Counted from the first letter of the stretch, positions 1 through 7,498 are shown. The stretch is DNA of 11,790 bases from Streptosporangiaceae bacterium (GCA_030045215.1 JASIBJ010000687.1:1-11790), one strand, 5' to 3'. Notes: generated by a model not told the origin, from the letters alone. Numbers and translations: made by a program.

Positions 1-1051
1 TGTAGGCCGCGGCCATCCCGTACAGCACGTTGCCGTCCAAGGGCAGTTTCGGGATGTACTCGTTGTGGATCTTGGTGAACAGCTGGATCCAGCTATTGCT
101 CGTGCTGCCAAGCGAGGGCAGGTAGGCGTCGGTGATGATGCCCTGGATCAGCGAGTCCCCGAAGCTGCCTGACTTCTTCGCGAAGGTGTTGAGCAGCCCG
201 GAAAGCGTGATCGGATCGGAGCCAACGCTGCTGCTGACCAGCTGCGGGTTATAGCTGAGCTCGAGCTCGGACAGCCGGAGTAGCGCCATGAAGGCCGGCA
301 CGGCGAACGCGATGACGACCTGGGCCCTGGATGCCTTGAGCGCGGCGGTCAGGGTGCCGACCTCAGCGGCCGGGTTGGCGGCGGCTACGTTGTAGGGCTC
401 CTTCGCCACGACCTGGGAAGCGGGAATCTCGTAGCTGAGGCCCTTGATGCCGTCCAGCCCGAACTCGTCGTCCTGGTAGAAGTAGGCGATCTTCTCGCCC
501 TTGAAGTGCGCGGCGACATAGCTGCCGAGTATCTTGCCTTCCCTGATGTAGTTGATCTGCCAGCCGAATGTGTCCGGCCAGGTAGACGGCGCGTTCCAGC
601 AGGCGCAGCCGGAGGCGACGAACAGGTCGGGAACCTTTTCCGCGTTGATGAACGGGGCGACTGCCAGGTGGGTAGGCGTGCCCAGCCCGTTGAAGATGGC
701 GAAGACTTTGTCCTGCAGGATCAGCTGGCGGACGACCGTCGTGGTGATCGAGGAGTTGTACTGATCGTTCAGGTACTTGTAGATGATCTTGCGTCCGTAC
801 ACTCCGCCGTGCGCGTTCACGTACTGGAAGTAGGCGTTCGACGCTGGTGCGATCTCGTCGTAGCCCGGTGCCGCAATACCCGTTAATGGCTGGTGGCTGC
901 CGATCAGGATTGTCGAAGCGGTGATGCCTGGCGCGGAGGCCTGCAGCTTGCCTGACGACGATGGCGTGCTGCTGCCGCAGGCAGCCAGCGTCAGGCTCAG
1001 CGCCGCCACGGCGGCTACGGGCACGAGGCCCAGTTTGCGGTATCTACTCAT
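1..1051 (-). CDS. livK: Branched-chain amino acid type ABC transporter substrate-binding lipoprotein (partial, C-terminus outside window)
   Basis: This is the extracellular binding component of the liv-type (HAAT) importer encoded just upstream. About 350 residues are visible and the 3' end lies beyond base 1. Translation from the ATG at 1051 gives a lipoprotein signal with basic start MSRYRK, a hydrophobic stretch and a lipobox LAAC with the modified Cys at residue 25, then a short Ser/Thr linker. The mature part starts like Peripla_BP_6 (type I periplasmic-binding fold) proteins: TILIGSHQPLTG, then NAHGGVYGRKI and YFYQDDEFGLDG. The start is fixed by a strong AGGAAGGAA ribosome site (1056-1064) that overlaps the livM stop, so the two are translationally close (11-nt gap). 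Codon 56 (884-886) is the rare leucine codon TTA. The family also binds amides, urea and aromatic acids, so the ligand is not certain. The symbol denotes role, not proven orthology. Confidence 0.88.
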   Translation of the reverse strand, partial: MSRYRKLGLVPVAAVAALSLTLAACGSSTPSSSGKLQASAPGITASTILIGSHQPLTGIAAPGYDEIAPASNAYFQYVNAHGGVYGRKIIYKYLNDQYNSSITTTVVRQLILQDKVFAIFNGLGTPTHLAVAPFINAEKVPDLFVASGCACWNAPSTWPDTFGWQINYIREGKILGSYVAAHFKGEKIAYFYQDDEFGLDGIKGLSYEIPASQVVAKEPYNVAAANPAAEVGTLTAALKASRAQVVIAFAVPAFMALLRLSELELSYNPQLVSSSVGSDPITLSGLLNTFAKKSGSFGDSLIQGIITDAYLPSLGSTSNSWIQLFTKIHNEYIPKLPLDGNVLYGMAAAY

Positions 1052-1062
1052 CTGATTCCTTC

Positions 1063-2127
1063 CTATCCACTCCGTTCTTGACGGGTCTCTGCACTAGCGC
1101 CTTCTTGCAGCCGGCGGGCCAGGCGCCTGCCGACCGCACCGACAGGTCCGGCCGCGGCCGGCGCCACCGGACCCAGCAGTCGGCGGACGCCGCCCTGGAT
1201 TCCGGCCGGGAACAGGAGCATCACGAGGATGAGAACGAGGCCGTAGCCGGCAATCGGCACGCTCGCGCTGGCCGAGGAGAACCCGTGGCTGGCGGCAAAG
1301 TCGGTCAGGAACGGCGGGACGAGAACAAGGATGATCCCGCCCCAGACCGCGCCGGCCAGGCTGCCGAGTCCGCCGAGCACCACCGCGGTGAGCAACTGGA
1401 TTGACAGCGCCAGCGTGAACGCTCCTGGCGTCACATTCAGCATCGTCATCGCGAGCAGGGAGCCCGCCACGCCCGCGCAGGCCGCGCTCAGGACGAAGGC
1501 CAGCACCCGCAGCCTGGCGACATTCAGCCCTGCGAGCGCGGCGGCCGTCTCGTTGTCCCGCAACGCGCGCCAGCTCCGGCCGACCCGGCTGCGCAGCAGA
1601 TTGGCCAGCAGCACCATCACGATGACCAGGCAGACGCAGCACACCCAGGCCTGCCACTCCGTCAGCTGGAATGACGCGCCGAGGAAGCCAGGAGTCGTGA
1701 CGGTGAAGTCGAGGCCCTGGTCCCCGCCGAATACGCCCTGCCACTGGTAGGCGACGGCGGGCAGCGCCACCGCGAGCATCAAAGTCGCGCCCGCGAGGTA
1801 CGGCCCGCGCAACCGGGCCGCGGCGACGCCCATGAGTCCGCCGGCCAGTCCTGCGACCACGGCGCTGGCCACGATCACCAGGGCCAGCGGCCAGTTGAAG
1901 TGCATAACCAGCAGGGCCGTGGCGTACCCGCCGACGAACATGAAGGCTCCGTGGCCAATGGACAGCTGGCCGCTGATCCCGATGAGCACGGTCAGCCCGG
2001 CGACGGCCACGACCGTGGCTGCTACCTGGGCCATCTGGTACTGGCGGTAGGCATCAAGCCTGCTGCTCAGCACGAGCAGCACGATGCAAGCGAGGATGCC
2101 GAGCCCGGCGTGCCTGGCTAGTGTCAT
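1063..2127 (-). CDS. livM: Branched-chain amino acid type ABC transporter permease LivM
   Basis: Second membrane subunit of the HAAT importer, 354 residues and highly hydrophobic, with roughly 8-10 likely membrane segments. The family hallmark GQLSIGHGAF is at residues 53-62, and ALRDNETAAALAGLNV matches the cytoplasmic LivM motif that contacts the ATPases. The late segment VVLGGLGSLAGAVWGG is the usual BPD_transp_2 ending motif. A basic, Ala-rich cytoplasmic tail follows. The ATG at 2127 lies 4 nt after the livH stop, with only a weak GGCAGGTG-like ribosome site inside the end of livH, so translational coupling is likely. It would pair with LivH as a heterodimeric channel driven by LivG/LivF. 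The family call is safe; the substrate is inferred from the family. Confidence 0.92.
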   Translation of the reverse strand: MTLARHAGLGILACIVLLVLSSRLDAYRQYQMAQVAATVVAVAGLTVLIGISGQLSIGHGAFMFVGGYATALLVMHFNWPLALVIVASAVVAGLAGGLMGVAAARLRGPYLAGATLMLAVALPAVAYQWQGVFGGDQGLDFTVTTPGFLGASFQLTEWQAWVCCVCLVIVMVLLANLLRSRVGRSWRALRDNETAAALAGLNVARLRVLAFVLSAACAGVAGSLLAMTMLNVTPGAFTLALSIQLLTAVVLGGLGSLAGAVWGGIILVLVPPFLTDFAASHGFSSASASVPIAGYGLVLILVMLLFPAGIQGGVRRLLGPVAPAAAGPVGAVGRRLARRLQEGASAETRQERSG

Positions 2128-2131
2128 GTGA

Positions 2132-3016
2132 CTACACCTGCCTGGTGGCGGTCGAGGCGAACAGTCCTGACGGCCGGAACATCAGCACCAGGATCAGGAG
2201 CGCGAGGCCCGCGAGCTCGGGCAGGTTGCTGCCGACGTACCCGGTCACGTAGTTGAGCAGCACGCCGAGGATCAGTCCGCCGACGATCGCGCCGACGGGG
2301 CTGTCCAGCCCGCCGATCACGGCTGCAGTGAAACCCAGCACGAAGATCGAGTCCATGCTGTTCGGGTACAGGAAGGTCTGCGGGGTGACGAGCATGCCGG
2401 CCAGTGCGCCGATGAGCCCGGCCAGGGCCCAGCCGACCGTCGTCATGCGACCGACCCGAACGCCCATGAGCTGCGCGACCGTGCCGCTGAACGCGGACGC
2501 CCGCATGCGCAGCCCGACCGAGGTGTACTGGAATAGCACGGCCAGCAGGCCGGCCGCGACCAGCACAGAAATCGCGGTGAAGATGGCGCTCGGCGACGAA
2601 CCCGCGCCGAGGTCAAAGCTTCCGATCTTCGCGCCGACGATGGAGTAAGGGGTCGGGAACGAGCGGTTCTTGCTGCCGTAGATGATGCCAGCGAGGCCCT
2701 CGACGAGGATGAGCAGGCCGATTGTCACGATCACCGTGTTCAGGTGCGGCTTGCCGGCGGCCGGGCGAATCACCACGCGTTCCACGACGCCGCCGATGAT
2801 CAGCCCGGCGGCGAGCGCGACTATGAACCCTAGCCAGTAATTGCCGGTGGCATTGATCACGATCAACGCGATGTAGCTGGTGAACATGGCCAAGCCACCC
2901 TGGGCGTAGTTGAGCACTCTGGTCGCGCGCCAGATCAAGACCAGCGACAGCCCGATTGCGGCGTAGATCACGCCGTCACTCACGCCTCCGAGCGTGAACT
3001 CCACGAACTCCTGCAT
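2132..3016 (-). CDS. livH: Branched-chain amino acid type ABC transporter permease LivH
   Basis: First membrane subunit of the HAAT importer, 294 residues, the usual length. The N-terminus GGVSDGVIYAAIGLSLVLIWRATRVLNYAQG (written here in two parts: residues 10-29 and 30-40) follows the LivH pattern of a first membrane segment leading into NxAxG at 36-40. The region 229-254 contains IGGLDSPVGAIVGG, and FRPSGLF at 280-286 is the typical C-terminal motif. The ATG at 3016 is preceded by a GGAGGG ribosome site in the 12-nt gap after the livF stop. It sits between livF and livM in an uninterrupted minus-strand operon, so co-transcription is very likely. No unusual features were seen. Confidence 0.92.
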   Translation of the reverse strand: MQEFVEFTLGGVSDGVIYAAIGLSLVLIWRATRVLNYAQGGLAMFTSYIALIVINATGNYWLGFIVALAAGLIIGGVVERVVIRPAAGKPHLNTVIVTIGLLILVEGLAGIIYGSKNRSFPTPYSIVGAKIGSFDLGAGSSPSAIFTAISVLVAAGLLAVLFQYTSVGLRMRASAFSGTVAQLMGVRVGRMTTVGWALAGLIGALAGMLVTPQTFLYPNSMDSIFVLGFTAAVIGGLDSPVGAIVGGLILGVLLNYVTGYVGSNLPELAGLALLILVLMFRPSGLFASTATRQV

Positions 3017-3028
3017 CCCCGCCCTCCG

Positions 3029-3745
3029 CTAGAAACCCAGGTAGTGCCGGCGCAACGCGACGTCGGCTGCCAGCTCACCGGCGGGCGCCGTCGCGACCAC
3101 CTTGCCGAGATTCAGCACCACGCCCTGGTCGGCGATCGACAGTGCACTGCGCGCGTTCTGCTCGACCAGCAGCACGGTGAGCCCGCTGTCGTCCCGCAGC
3201 TGCCTGACCAGGTCCATCACCTGGACAACGACTTTCGGTGCCAGTCCGAGAGAAGGCTCGTCGAGCAGCAGCACCCGCGGCGCAGACAGCAGCGCCCTGG
3301 CGATCACGAGGATCTGGCGCTCCCCGCCCGACAGCGTCGCCGCATGCCGGCGTCGGCGATCGGCCAGGATGCCGAACCTGCGGTAGGCGTCTTCCAGCGC
3401 GGCGCCACGGTCGGCGCGGCGCCGCAGTAGCAGCCCGAGCTTGAGGTTCTCCTCGACGGTCAGTTCCGTGATGACACCCTGGCCCTCAGGCACGTGCGCG
3501 ACACCGGCCCTGGCGATGTGATCGGGGGCCAGCCTGGTCAGGCTGGTCTCGTCCAGCCGTACCTGACCGCTGCGCGTCCGCACGAACCCGGAGATCGTCC
3601 GGAGCAAAGTGGTCTTCCCCGCGCCGTTGGCACCGAGGACGGCGGTGATGGTGGCCGGCCGGGCCGTGATCGAGACTCCGTGCAGCACCGGCGCACTGCC
3701 GTACCCGGCGACGACGTCGGCCACGGCGAGCGATGATGCTGGCAT
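3029..3745 (-). CDS. livF: Branched-chain amino acid type ABC transporter ATP-binding protein LivF
   Basis: One of the two ATPases that power the LivH/LivM channel on the cytoplasmic face; 238 residues, the normal LivF length. Walker A GANGAGKT is at 38-45, the ABC signature LSGGERQ at 138-144 and Walker B VLLLDEP at 158-164. The segment VPEGQGVITELTVEENL at 85-101 is LivF-specific. At the switch position the sequence reads VEQN, with Gln196 where most ABC ATPases have His; this is usual for LivF, not a defect. The frame is open to 3955, but the first 70 residues of that longer frame are low-complexity Arg/Gly antisense-like sequence overlapping livG. The ATG at 3745 shares its A with the livG stop (TAATG), a classic coupled start, and the protein then begins directly with the family N-terminus. 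Confidence 0.93.
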   Translation of the reverse strand: MPASSLAVADVVAGYGSAPVLHGVSITARPATITAVLGANGAGKTTLLRTISGFVRTRSGQVRLDETSLTRLAPDHIARAGVAHVPEGQGVITELTVEENLKLGLLLRRRADRGAALEDAYRRFGILADRRRRHAATLSGGERQILVIARALLSAPRVLLLDEPSLGLAPKVVVQVMDLVRQLRDDSGLTVLLVEQNARSALSIADQGVVLNLGKVVATAPAGELAADVALRRHYLGF

Positions 3746-4599
3746 TACTGGCTCGCCTCCTCGGGCTGGCCGGCCGCCTCCGTAGCCTCCGCCTCCGCCA
3801 CGTCGGAGCCGAGATAGGCGGCGGTAACGGCGGGATCTGCCTGTATCTGCTCGGGTGTACCTGCGGCGATGACCTTGCCGAAGTCGAGCACGAAGATCTG
3901 CTGGCAGACCGACATCATCAGGTCCATGCGGTGCTCGATGACCACCAACGTGCACTGGTCAGACAGGGACGTCATCAGCCCGCCGAGATCGGCTAGCTCG
4001 GACTCGGACAGCCCGCTGGCAGGCTCGTCCAGAAGCAGCAGCCGGGGCTTGGCCACCAGGGCTCTGGCGAGCGCCACCCGCTTGCGCAAGCCATGCGCAA
4101 GCGTGTCCGGCATGTCCTCAGCGTGCTCGTCGACGCCGACTAGATTCAGCGCTTGCATCGCGTCATCGCGCAGCCGGCGCTCATCGGTGTCGGACCGCGG
4201 CAGCCCGAGTAAGCCGGACCAGAACCCGGCCCTGGCCGTGCTGGTCGCGCCCACCATCACGTTCTCGACGACGGTAAGCCCGCTGAACAAGCCGATGCCC
4301 TGCAGCGTCCGGGCGATGCCCAGGCTCGCGAGCCGGTGCGGTCGCATCCGGCTGAGTTCCCTGCCGCCGAAGGCAATCGTTCCTGCCTGCGGCCGGACGA
4401 ATCCGCAGAGCACGTTCAGCAGCGTGGTCTTGCCCGCGCCGTTGGGTCCGATGATCCCCGTCACCTGCCGTGCCCCGGCGGTCAGCGAGACATCGTCGAG
4501 CGCCACCAGGCCGCCAAAGTGGACGGTTATCCCGCGGACGTCCAGACTCTCGTCTGCTGTCCCGGCGTGCTCATCTCCGCCGTGTGAACCGCTATTCAT
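3745..4599 (-). CDS. livG: Branched-chain amino acid type ABC transporter ATP-binding protein LivG
   Basis: First gene of the liv operon and the second ATPase of the importer; 284 residues with the chosen start. Walker A GPNGAGKT is at 51-58, the Q-loop Gln at 100 (RTLQGIGLF), the signature LAHGLRKR at 167-174, Walker B LLLLDEP at 187-193 and the switch His at 223 (VVIEHRMDLMM). The weak LSGGQ-type signature is typical of LivG. The frame stays open to an ATG at 4689, but that start lacks a ribosome site, while the ATG at 4599 has GAGGG about 9 nt upstream; residues before it do not resemble the family. There is an extra polar N-terminus of about 18 residues and an acidic, Ala/Glu-rich C-terminal tail. 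Codon 130 (4210-4212) is a rare TTA. The 9-mer ATGCACGAT overlaps the start codon (4598-4606). Confidence 0.9.
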   Translation of the reverse strand: MNSGSHGGDEHAGTADESLDVRGITVHFGGLVALDDVSLTAGARQVTGIIGPNGAGKTTLLNVLCGFVRPQAGTIAFGGRELSRMRPHRLASLGIARTLQGIGLFSGLTVVENVMVGATSTARAGFWSGLLGLPRSDTDERRLRDDAMQALNLVGVDEHAEDMPDTLAHGLRKRVALARALVAKPRLLLLDEPASGLSESELADLGGLMTSLSDQCTLVVIEHRMDLMMSVCQQIFVLDFGKVIAAGTPEQIQADPAVTAAYLGSDVAEAEATEAAGQPEEASQ

Positions 4600-4648
4600 C
4601 GTGCATGGCCCTCGCTGAGACCCGCGACTCCGCAAAGGAATGAACCAA

Positions 4649-4676
4649 GATTCACGACCGCCGCTATTTGGCGCAA
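4649..4676 (-). promoter_or_regulatory. Possible promoter of the liv operon
   Basis: On the minus strand TTGCGC (4671-4676) and TGAATC (4649-4654) are 16 bp apart, which would place the transcript start near 4642 and give a leader of about 43 nt to the livG start. Both hexamers are imperfect, so this is a weak call. Confidence 0.25.
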
Positions 4677-4718
4677 GGTCGGCTTCCATTTGTTGCCAAA
4701 ACGAGACCTATCGGCGAT

Positions 4719-4735
4719 CCTTTCGCTGCGAAAGG
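4719..4735. promoter_or_regulatory. 17-bp perfect palindrome upstream of livG, candidate operator
   Basis: CCTTTCGC-T-GCGAAAGG has 8-bp arms around a single central T. It lies in the 267-bp gap between the first DeoR-type gene and livG, about 120 bp before the livG start. The CTTTCG half-site resembles the CTTTC-type elements reported for AgaR/DeoR-family operators. Binding by either local regulator is an inference. Confidence 0.5.
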
Positions 4736-4744
4736 CGCCGTTTA

Positions 4745-4771
4745 GGCGGGCAGCCTCCAGGTGTGCCCGCC
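4745..4771 (-). terminator. Hairpin downstream of the first DeoR-type gene, possible terminator
   Basis: GGCGGGCA (4745-4752) and TGCCCGCC (4764-4771) form a perfect 8-bp stem with an 11-nt loop, about 95 nt past the stop of the regulator gene. There is no T-run after it, as is common for actinobacterial hairpin terminators, so termination is uncertain. It separates the regulator from the liv operon. Confidence 0.35.
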
Positions 4772-4866
4772 CGCGGGACCGCGGCCTGGCGGGACGGCAC
4801 CGAGCACCCGCCCTTGGGCTGCAACGGCAGTACGGAGACAGGCCAGGAGCGGCAGCAGTCGGCCGC

Positions 4867-5625
4867 TCACACGAACTTCACGCGCACTCCGGCTTCGCTG
4901 AGCGCCGCCGCTGCCTCCGGGTCGGCGTCCCGGTCGGTGATCAGCTCACTGACCGCGGCCACCTCGCAGATCCGCGCGAACGCGACCTTCCCGATCTTGG
5001 AGCTGTCGGCGACGACGACCACCCGCCGTGAGCAGCTAATCATGACGCCGTTCGTGTGCGCCTCGACCTCCTGGTGCGTAGTGCAGCCGGCCCTCGCGTC
5101 GATCCCGTCGACCCCAATGAAGGCCACGTCGAGGTTGAGCCCGGTCAGGCTCGCCTCGGCGATCGGCCCCGACAGCTCGTACGACTCGCTTCTGACCACG
5201 CCGCCGGTGACGATCAGCTTAAGCTTCGGCCGGACCGCGAGCTCGGACGCGATGTTCAGCGCGTTGGTCACGATGGTCAGCTTCTGCTGGTCCGCCAGCG
5301 CGCGAGCCACCTCGGTCGCCGTCGTCCCCCCGGTCAGGCCGATCGCCATGCCTTCGGTGACGTAGGTGGCCGCCTCCCTGGCAATTCGCCGCTTGGACTC
5401 GGCGTGCCTGACGCCCTTGTACCGAAGCGGCAGCTCGTAGGACACGGCGTGGGCGATGGCGCCGCCGTGGGTCCGGGCCAGCAGCCGCTGGCGCTCCAGA
5501 TGCACCAGGTCGCGGCGGATCGTGGCGGGCGACGCGGCCAGATCGACGGCAAGATCGGCAACGGCGACAGAACCGCCATCCGCGAGCCGTTCCAGGATCG
5601 CGCTCAAACGCGCCGCTCTGTGCAC
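4867..5625 (-). CDS. DeoR/AgaR-family transcriptional repressor (first copy)
   Basis: A 252-residue cytoplasmic regulator. The N-terminal DeoR winged helix-turn-helix covers about residues 1-56, with recognition segment SPATIRRDL (32-40) and RTHGGA (51-56). The C-terminal DeoRC sensor domain has the phosphate-sugar binding loop GLTGGTT (97-103), IVTNALN (119-125), GVDGID (172-177), GCTT (181-184) and VVADSSKIG; GLTGGTT is the form seen in AgaR-like members. These domains usually bind a phosphorylated sugar, which releases the repressor. The GTG at 5625 is chosen because the protein then starts MHRAARL, parallel to MHRRDRL in the paralogue encoded at 10651-11412. No ribosome site precedes it and a TATGAT box ends 8 nt upstream, so the message may be leaderless. 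It is divergent from the sugar importer, which is its likeliest target. The effector is not known. Confidence 0.9.
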   Translation of the reverse strand: MHRAARLSAILERLADGGSVAVADLAVDLAASPATIRRDLVHLERQRLLARTHGGAIAHAVSYELPLRYKGVRHAESKRRIAREAATYVTEGMAIGLTGGTTATEVARALADQQKLTIVTNALNIASELAVRPKLKLIVTGGVVRSESYELSGPIAEASLTGLNLDVAFIGVDGIDARAGCTTHQEVEAHTNGVMISCSRRVVVVADSSKIGKVAFARICEVAAVSELITDRDADPEAAAALSEAGVRVKFV

Positions 5626-5633
5626 AGCGAGAA

Positions 5634-5639
5634 ATCATA
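5634..5639 (-). promoter_or_regulatory. -10 box of the first DeoR-type gene (leaderless promoter)
   Basis: TATGAT on the minus strand differs by one base from TATAAT and ends 8 nt before the GTG start. A transcript start at or next to the GTG would give a leaderless mRNA, consistent with the missing ribosome site. No good -35 box was found. Confidence 0.4.
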
Positions 5640-5668
5640 TCGTGCCTGGTTGCAAGCTTCGGCACGAT
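5639..5668. promoter_or_regulatory. Inverted repeat over the repressor promoter, candidate operator
   Basis: ATCGTGCC (5639-5646) and GGCACGAT (5661-5668) are perfect 8-bp arms separated by 14 bp. The left arm touches the TATGAT box, so a bound protein would block transcription of the repressor gene. Autoregulation is inferred. A further GCACGAT copy lies at 5710-5716. Confidence 0.5.
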
Positions 5669-5742
5669 TTGGGGCCGGAGCTGGGCGGTGCCGCTCGGTG
5701 GTCACTTATGCACGATTGGTTCGTCCGAGCGCACAGGAAACC

Positions 5743-5772
5743 TTGCCTTAATGACGGAATCTCTTCTAGATT
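5743..5772 (+). promoter_or_regulatory. Likely promoter of the sugar importer operon
   Basis: TTGCCT (5743-5748) and TAGATT (5767-5772) are separated by 18 bp and fit a housekeeping-type promoter reasonably well. The transcript would start near 5779. This is the best match on the plus strand in the divergent region. Confidence 0.4.
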
Positions 5773-5779
5773 GGCGAGT

Positions 5780-6115
5780 TATGAGCGTAATCGATCAGGT
5801 CGGGTCGAGTCGTGCGCTTCTCCCGACCCGCATCGGGCTCCGCTCAGCCCAGCCCGAGCGCGCGGGCTCCCGCGGTCGCGGCCGCGCCAGCAATGCCGGT
5901 CGGCGACCACCCTCACAAAGCGATGCACCCGGTTCCCGCGCGGCCAGACCTCGCGGACACAGTACGGGCTGCAGGTCTAAACCCAGCGGCAGCTCTATCC
6001 CTAGCCGCGCGGGCGGCCCGCTCCCGCGTCATTCCCGCCGGGCTCTGGCCGACGGCCGTCGCTGACGCCGCCGGTGAGCCCGCCGAACACAGCGTTTGGC
6101 TAAAGGAAGATGCAT
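5780..6115 (+). other. Long GC-rich leader before the sugar-binding protein gene
   Basis: If the promoter at 5743-5772 is right, about 335 nt precede the first gene of the importer operon. I see no gene here: the open frames give Arg/Ser/Pro-rich sequence without any family resemblance or ribosome site. The stretch holds competing short inverted repeats: GGTCGGG (5798-5804) with CCCGACC (5822-5828), CCCGA (5822-5826) with TCGGG (5833-5837), AGCCCG (5851-5856) with CGGGCT (5863-5868), GCGGGC-G-GCCCGC (6009-6021) and the palindrome CGACGGCCGTCG (6050-6061). Some pairing is expected by chance at this GC content. Confidence 0.35.
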
Positions 6116-7444
6116 ATGAAGGATCTACGCATTGTAGGCAGACGCGCTGGAGTCCTCGCCGCCGCGATTGCCCTGGTCACGGCCGGCGCAGCGTGCGGTT
6201 CGAGCAGTCCTACGTCGAGTTCCAGCTCAAGCTCGAGCTCGATTACCGTCGCGGTGGCCTACCCGGCTCCGCCCAAGGCACTGCTCGATCAGTTCACCAA
6301 GCAGACCGGCATCACGGTGAACTGGGTCAACATCGGCTGGGACGACCTGCAGACGAAGATAGCCGCAGCCATGTCGGCGAACACCTACTTCGCTGACGCT
6401 GCCGATGTCGACTGGTCGAAGGTCGGTGAGTACGAGAAGACCGGCTGGTTCCTTCCGCTCAACCAGTACTTCGACGTCACCAGCCTGAGCTCGGACATGC
6501 CCCAGCTCGGCACGTTCATCGTCGACGGCAAGCTGATCGGCATGCCGTTTGACTCCTCGTTCATCGTGACCACCGCGAATGCCAACGACTTCAAGAAGGC
6601 CGGCATCTCGAGCATGCCGACCACCCTGTCCGGCTGGTCCTCGGCGCTGGCGAGGGTCGGCAAGGCCAACGGCATGGCCAGCCCGCTTGACATCCAGTTC
6701 GCGACCGCCGAGGGGCTGTCGACCTGCTGGTACCAGATGACGGCGGCGTTCGGGGGGTCGGTTCTCAGCTCGAACTACAGCCCGGAGTTCACCTCACCGA
6801 GCTCGCCCGGTTACAAGGCGATGACCTGGATGGTCAACGCCTACAAGAGCGGCCTCGTGCCGAAGGCGAACATCAACGTCACCGACTACGACGGGTTCAC
6901 GACCGAGATGGCCAAGAACCGGGTCGCGGCCGTCATGTGCGACTACTCGGGGAGCGTCGCCTCCATCTACAACGTCCCGTCCTCATCGTCGGTCGTGAAC
7001 CAGACCGAATACGTGCAGACGCCAGGCGCCACCGGCCCCGGCATGAACGTTGCCAACCCGGATGGGATCGGGATCCCGAGAAACGCCCACAACGTGGCCG
7101 GCGCGGTGAAGTTCATCAAGTGGTTCACCGACACCGAGAACCAGGCCATCTGGGCCGGGCTGGACGGCCCGAAGGACGTGGTGAGCACGTTCCCGCTCCC
7201 GGCGAGGCTGTCGAGCTTCAAACTGCTGGAAAATGCCGGCAACATCGGCCAGGCATCGCAGCTGGCCGCCATCCTGGCCGCTCACGCCAAGGCACCGTTC
7301 CCGAACGGGGCTCCGCCGTGGTACGTACAGTTCAGCGCGGCTGTGCAGACCAACATCCACGAAGCCGCCGCCGGGCAGGAGACCGTGGCCCAGGCGGTGA
7401 CCGCGATCGCCAACACGGTGAACCAGCTCAAGGCATCCGGCTAG
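6116..7444 (+). CDS. Carbohydrate ABC transporter substrate-binding lipoprotein (SBP family 1)
   Basis: Extracellular ligand-binding component of a CUT1-type sugar importer, 442 residues, normal for the family. The signal is MKDLRIVGRR followed by a hydrophobic core and a lipid-attachment Cys at residue 27; the lipobox reads GAAC, with Gly instead of the usual Leu at -3. A Ser-rich spacer follows, then ITVAVAYPAPPKALLDQF, the start of an SBP_bac_1 domain, with the usual DAADVDWSKVGEYEKTGWFLPL region. Two in-frame ATGs exist (6110 and 6116); AAAGGA at 6102-6107 is only 2 nt from the first but 8 nt from the second, so 6116 is preferred. Two permease genes follow on the same strand. The ligand cannot be read from sequence; the neighbourhood suggests a hexose or amino sugar. 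Confidence 0.88.
   Translation: MKDLRIVGRRAGVLAAAIALVTAGAACGSSSPTSSSSSSSSSITVAVAYPAPPKALLDQFTKQTGITVNWVNIGWDDLQTKIAAAMSANTYFADAADVDWSKVGEYEKTGWFLPLNQYFDVTSLSSDMPQLGTFIVDGKLIGMPFDSSFIVTTANANDFKKAGISSMPTTLSGWSSALARVGKANGMASPLDIQFATAEGLSTCWYQMTAAFGGSVLSSNYSPEFTSPSSPGYKAMTWMVNAYKSGLVPKANINVTDYDGFTTEMAKNRVAAVMCDYSGSVASIYNVPSSSSVVNQTEYVQTPGATGPGMNVANPDGIGIPRNAHNVAGAVKFIKWFTDTENQAIWAGLDGPKDVVSTFPLPARLSSFKLLENAGNIGQASQLAAILAAHAKAPFPNGAPPWYVQFSAAVQTNIHEAAAGQETVAQAVTAIANTVNQLKASG
6200..6243 (+). repeat. Low-complexity Ser-codon repeat in the lipoprotein spacer
   Basis: A run of alternating AGC/TCG/AGT-type serine codons encodes the flexible spacer after the lipidated Cys. The short TCGAG/GCTCGA pattern is repetitive and could change in length by slippage in steps of whole codons. 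Confidence 0.55.
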
Positions 7445-7461
7445 GCGACCCGTCTAGCCCG

Positions 7462-7498
7462 CTCCCGGCACCAGGCCACCCAGGCCTGGTGCCGGGAG
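7462..7498 (+). promoter_or_regulatory. Perfect 16-bp intercistronic stem-loop
   Basis: CTCCCGGCACCAGGCC (7462-7477) and its exact complement (7483-7498) enclose a 5-nt loop ACCCA. It lies in the 92-bp gap between the binding-protein and first permease genes and is not followed by a T-run. Such structures between binding-protein and permease genes usually protect the upstream mRNA or cause partial termination, giving more binding protein than permease. Confidence 0.75.

Noticed and set aside
506..886. Open plus-strand frame opposite livK
   Set aside because: It is the complement of a well-supported binding-protein gene and has no ribosome site or family motif.
3746..3955. 70-residue N-terminal extension of LivF overlapping livG
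   Set aside because: The extension is Arg/Gly low-complexity sequence in another frame of livG; the ATG at 3745 overlaps the livG stop and yields the normal LivF length.
4600..4689. Longer LivG starting at 4689
   Set aside because: No ribosome site precedes that ATG and the extra 30 residues do not resemble the family; the ATG at 4599 has GAGGG upstream.
6050..6061. Palindrome CGACGGCCGTCG as an operator
   Set aside because: Short GC-only palindromes are common at this composition and nothing else marks this one.
5688..6396. Two Arg/Ser/Pro-rich plus-strand open frames in the divergent region, one with ATG at 5781
   Set aside because: Composition looks like random high-GC sequence, no ribosome site is seen, and the second frame runs into the binding-protein gene.
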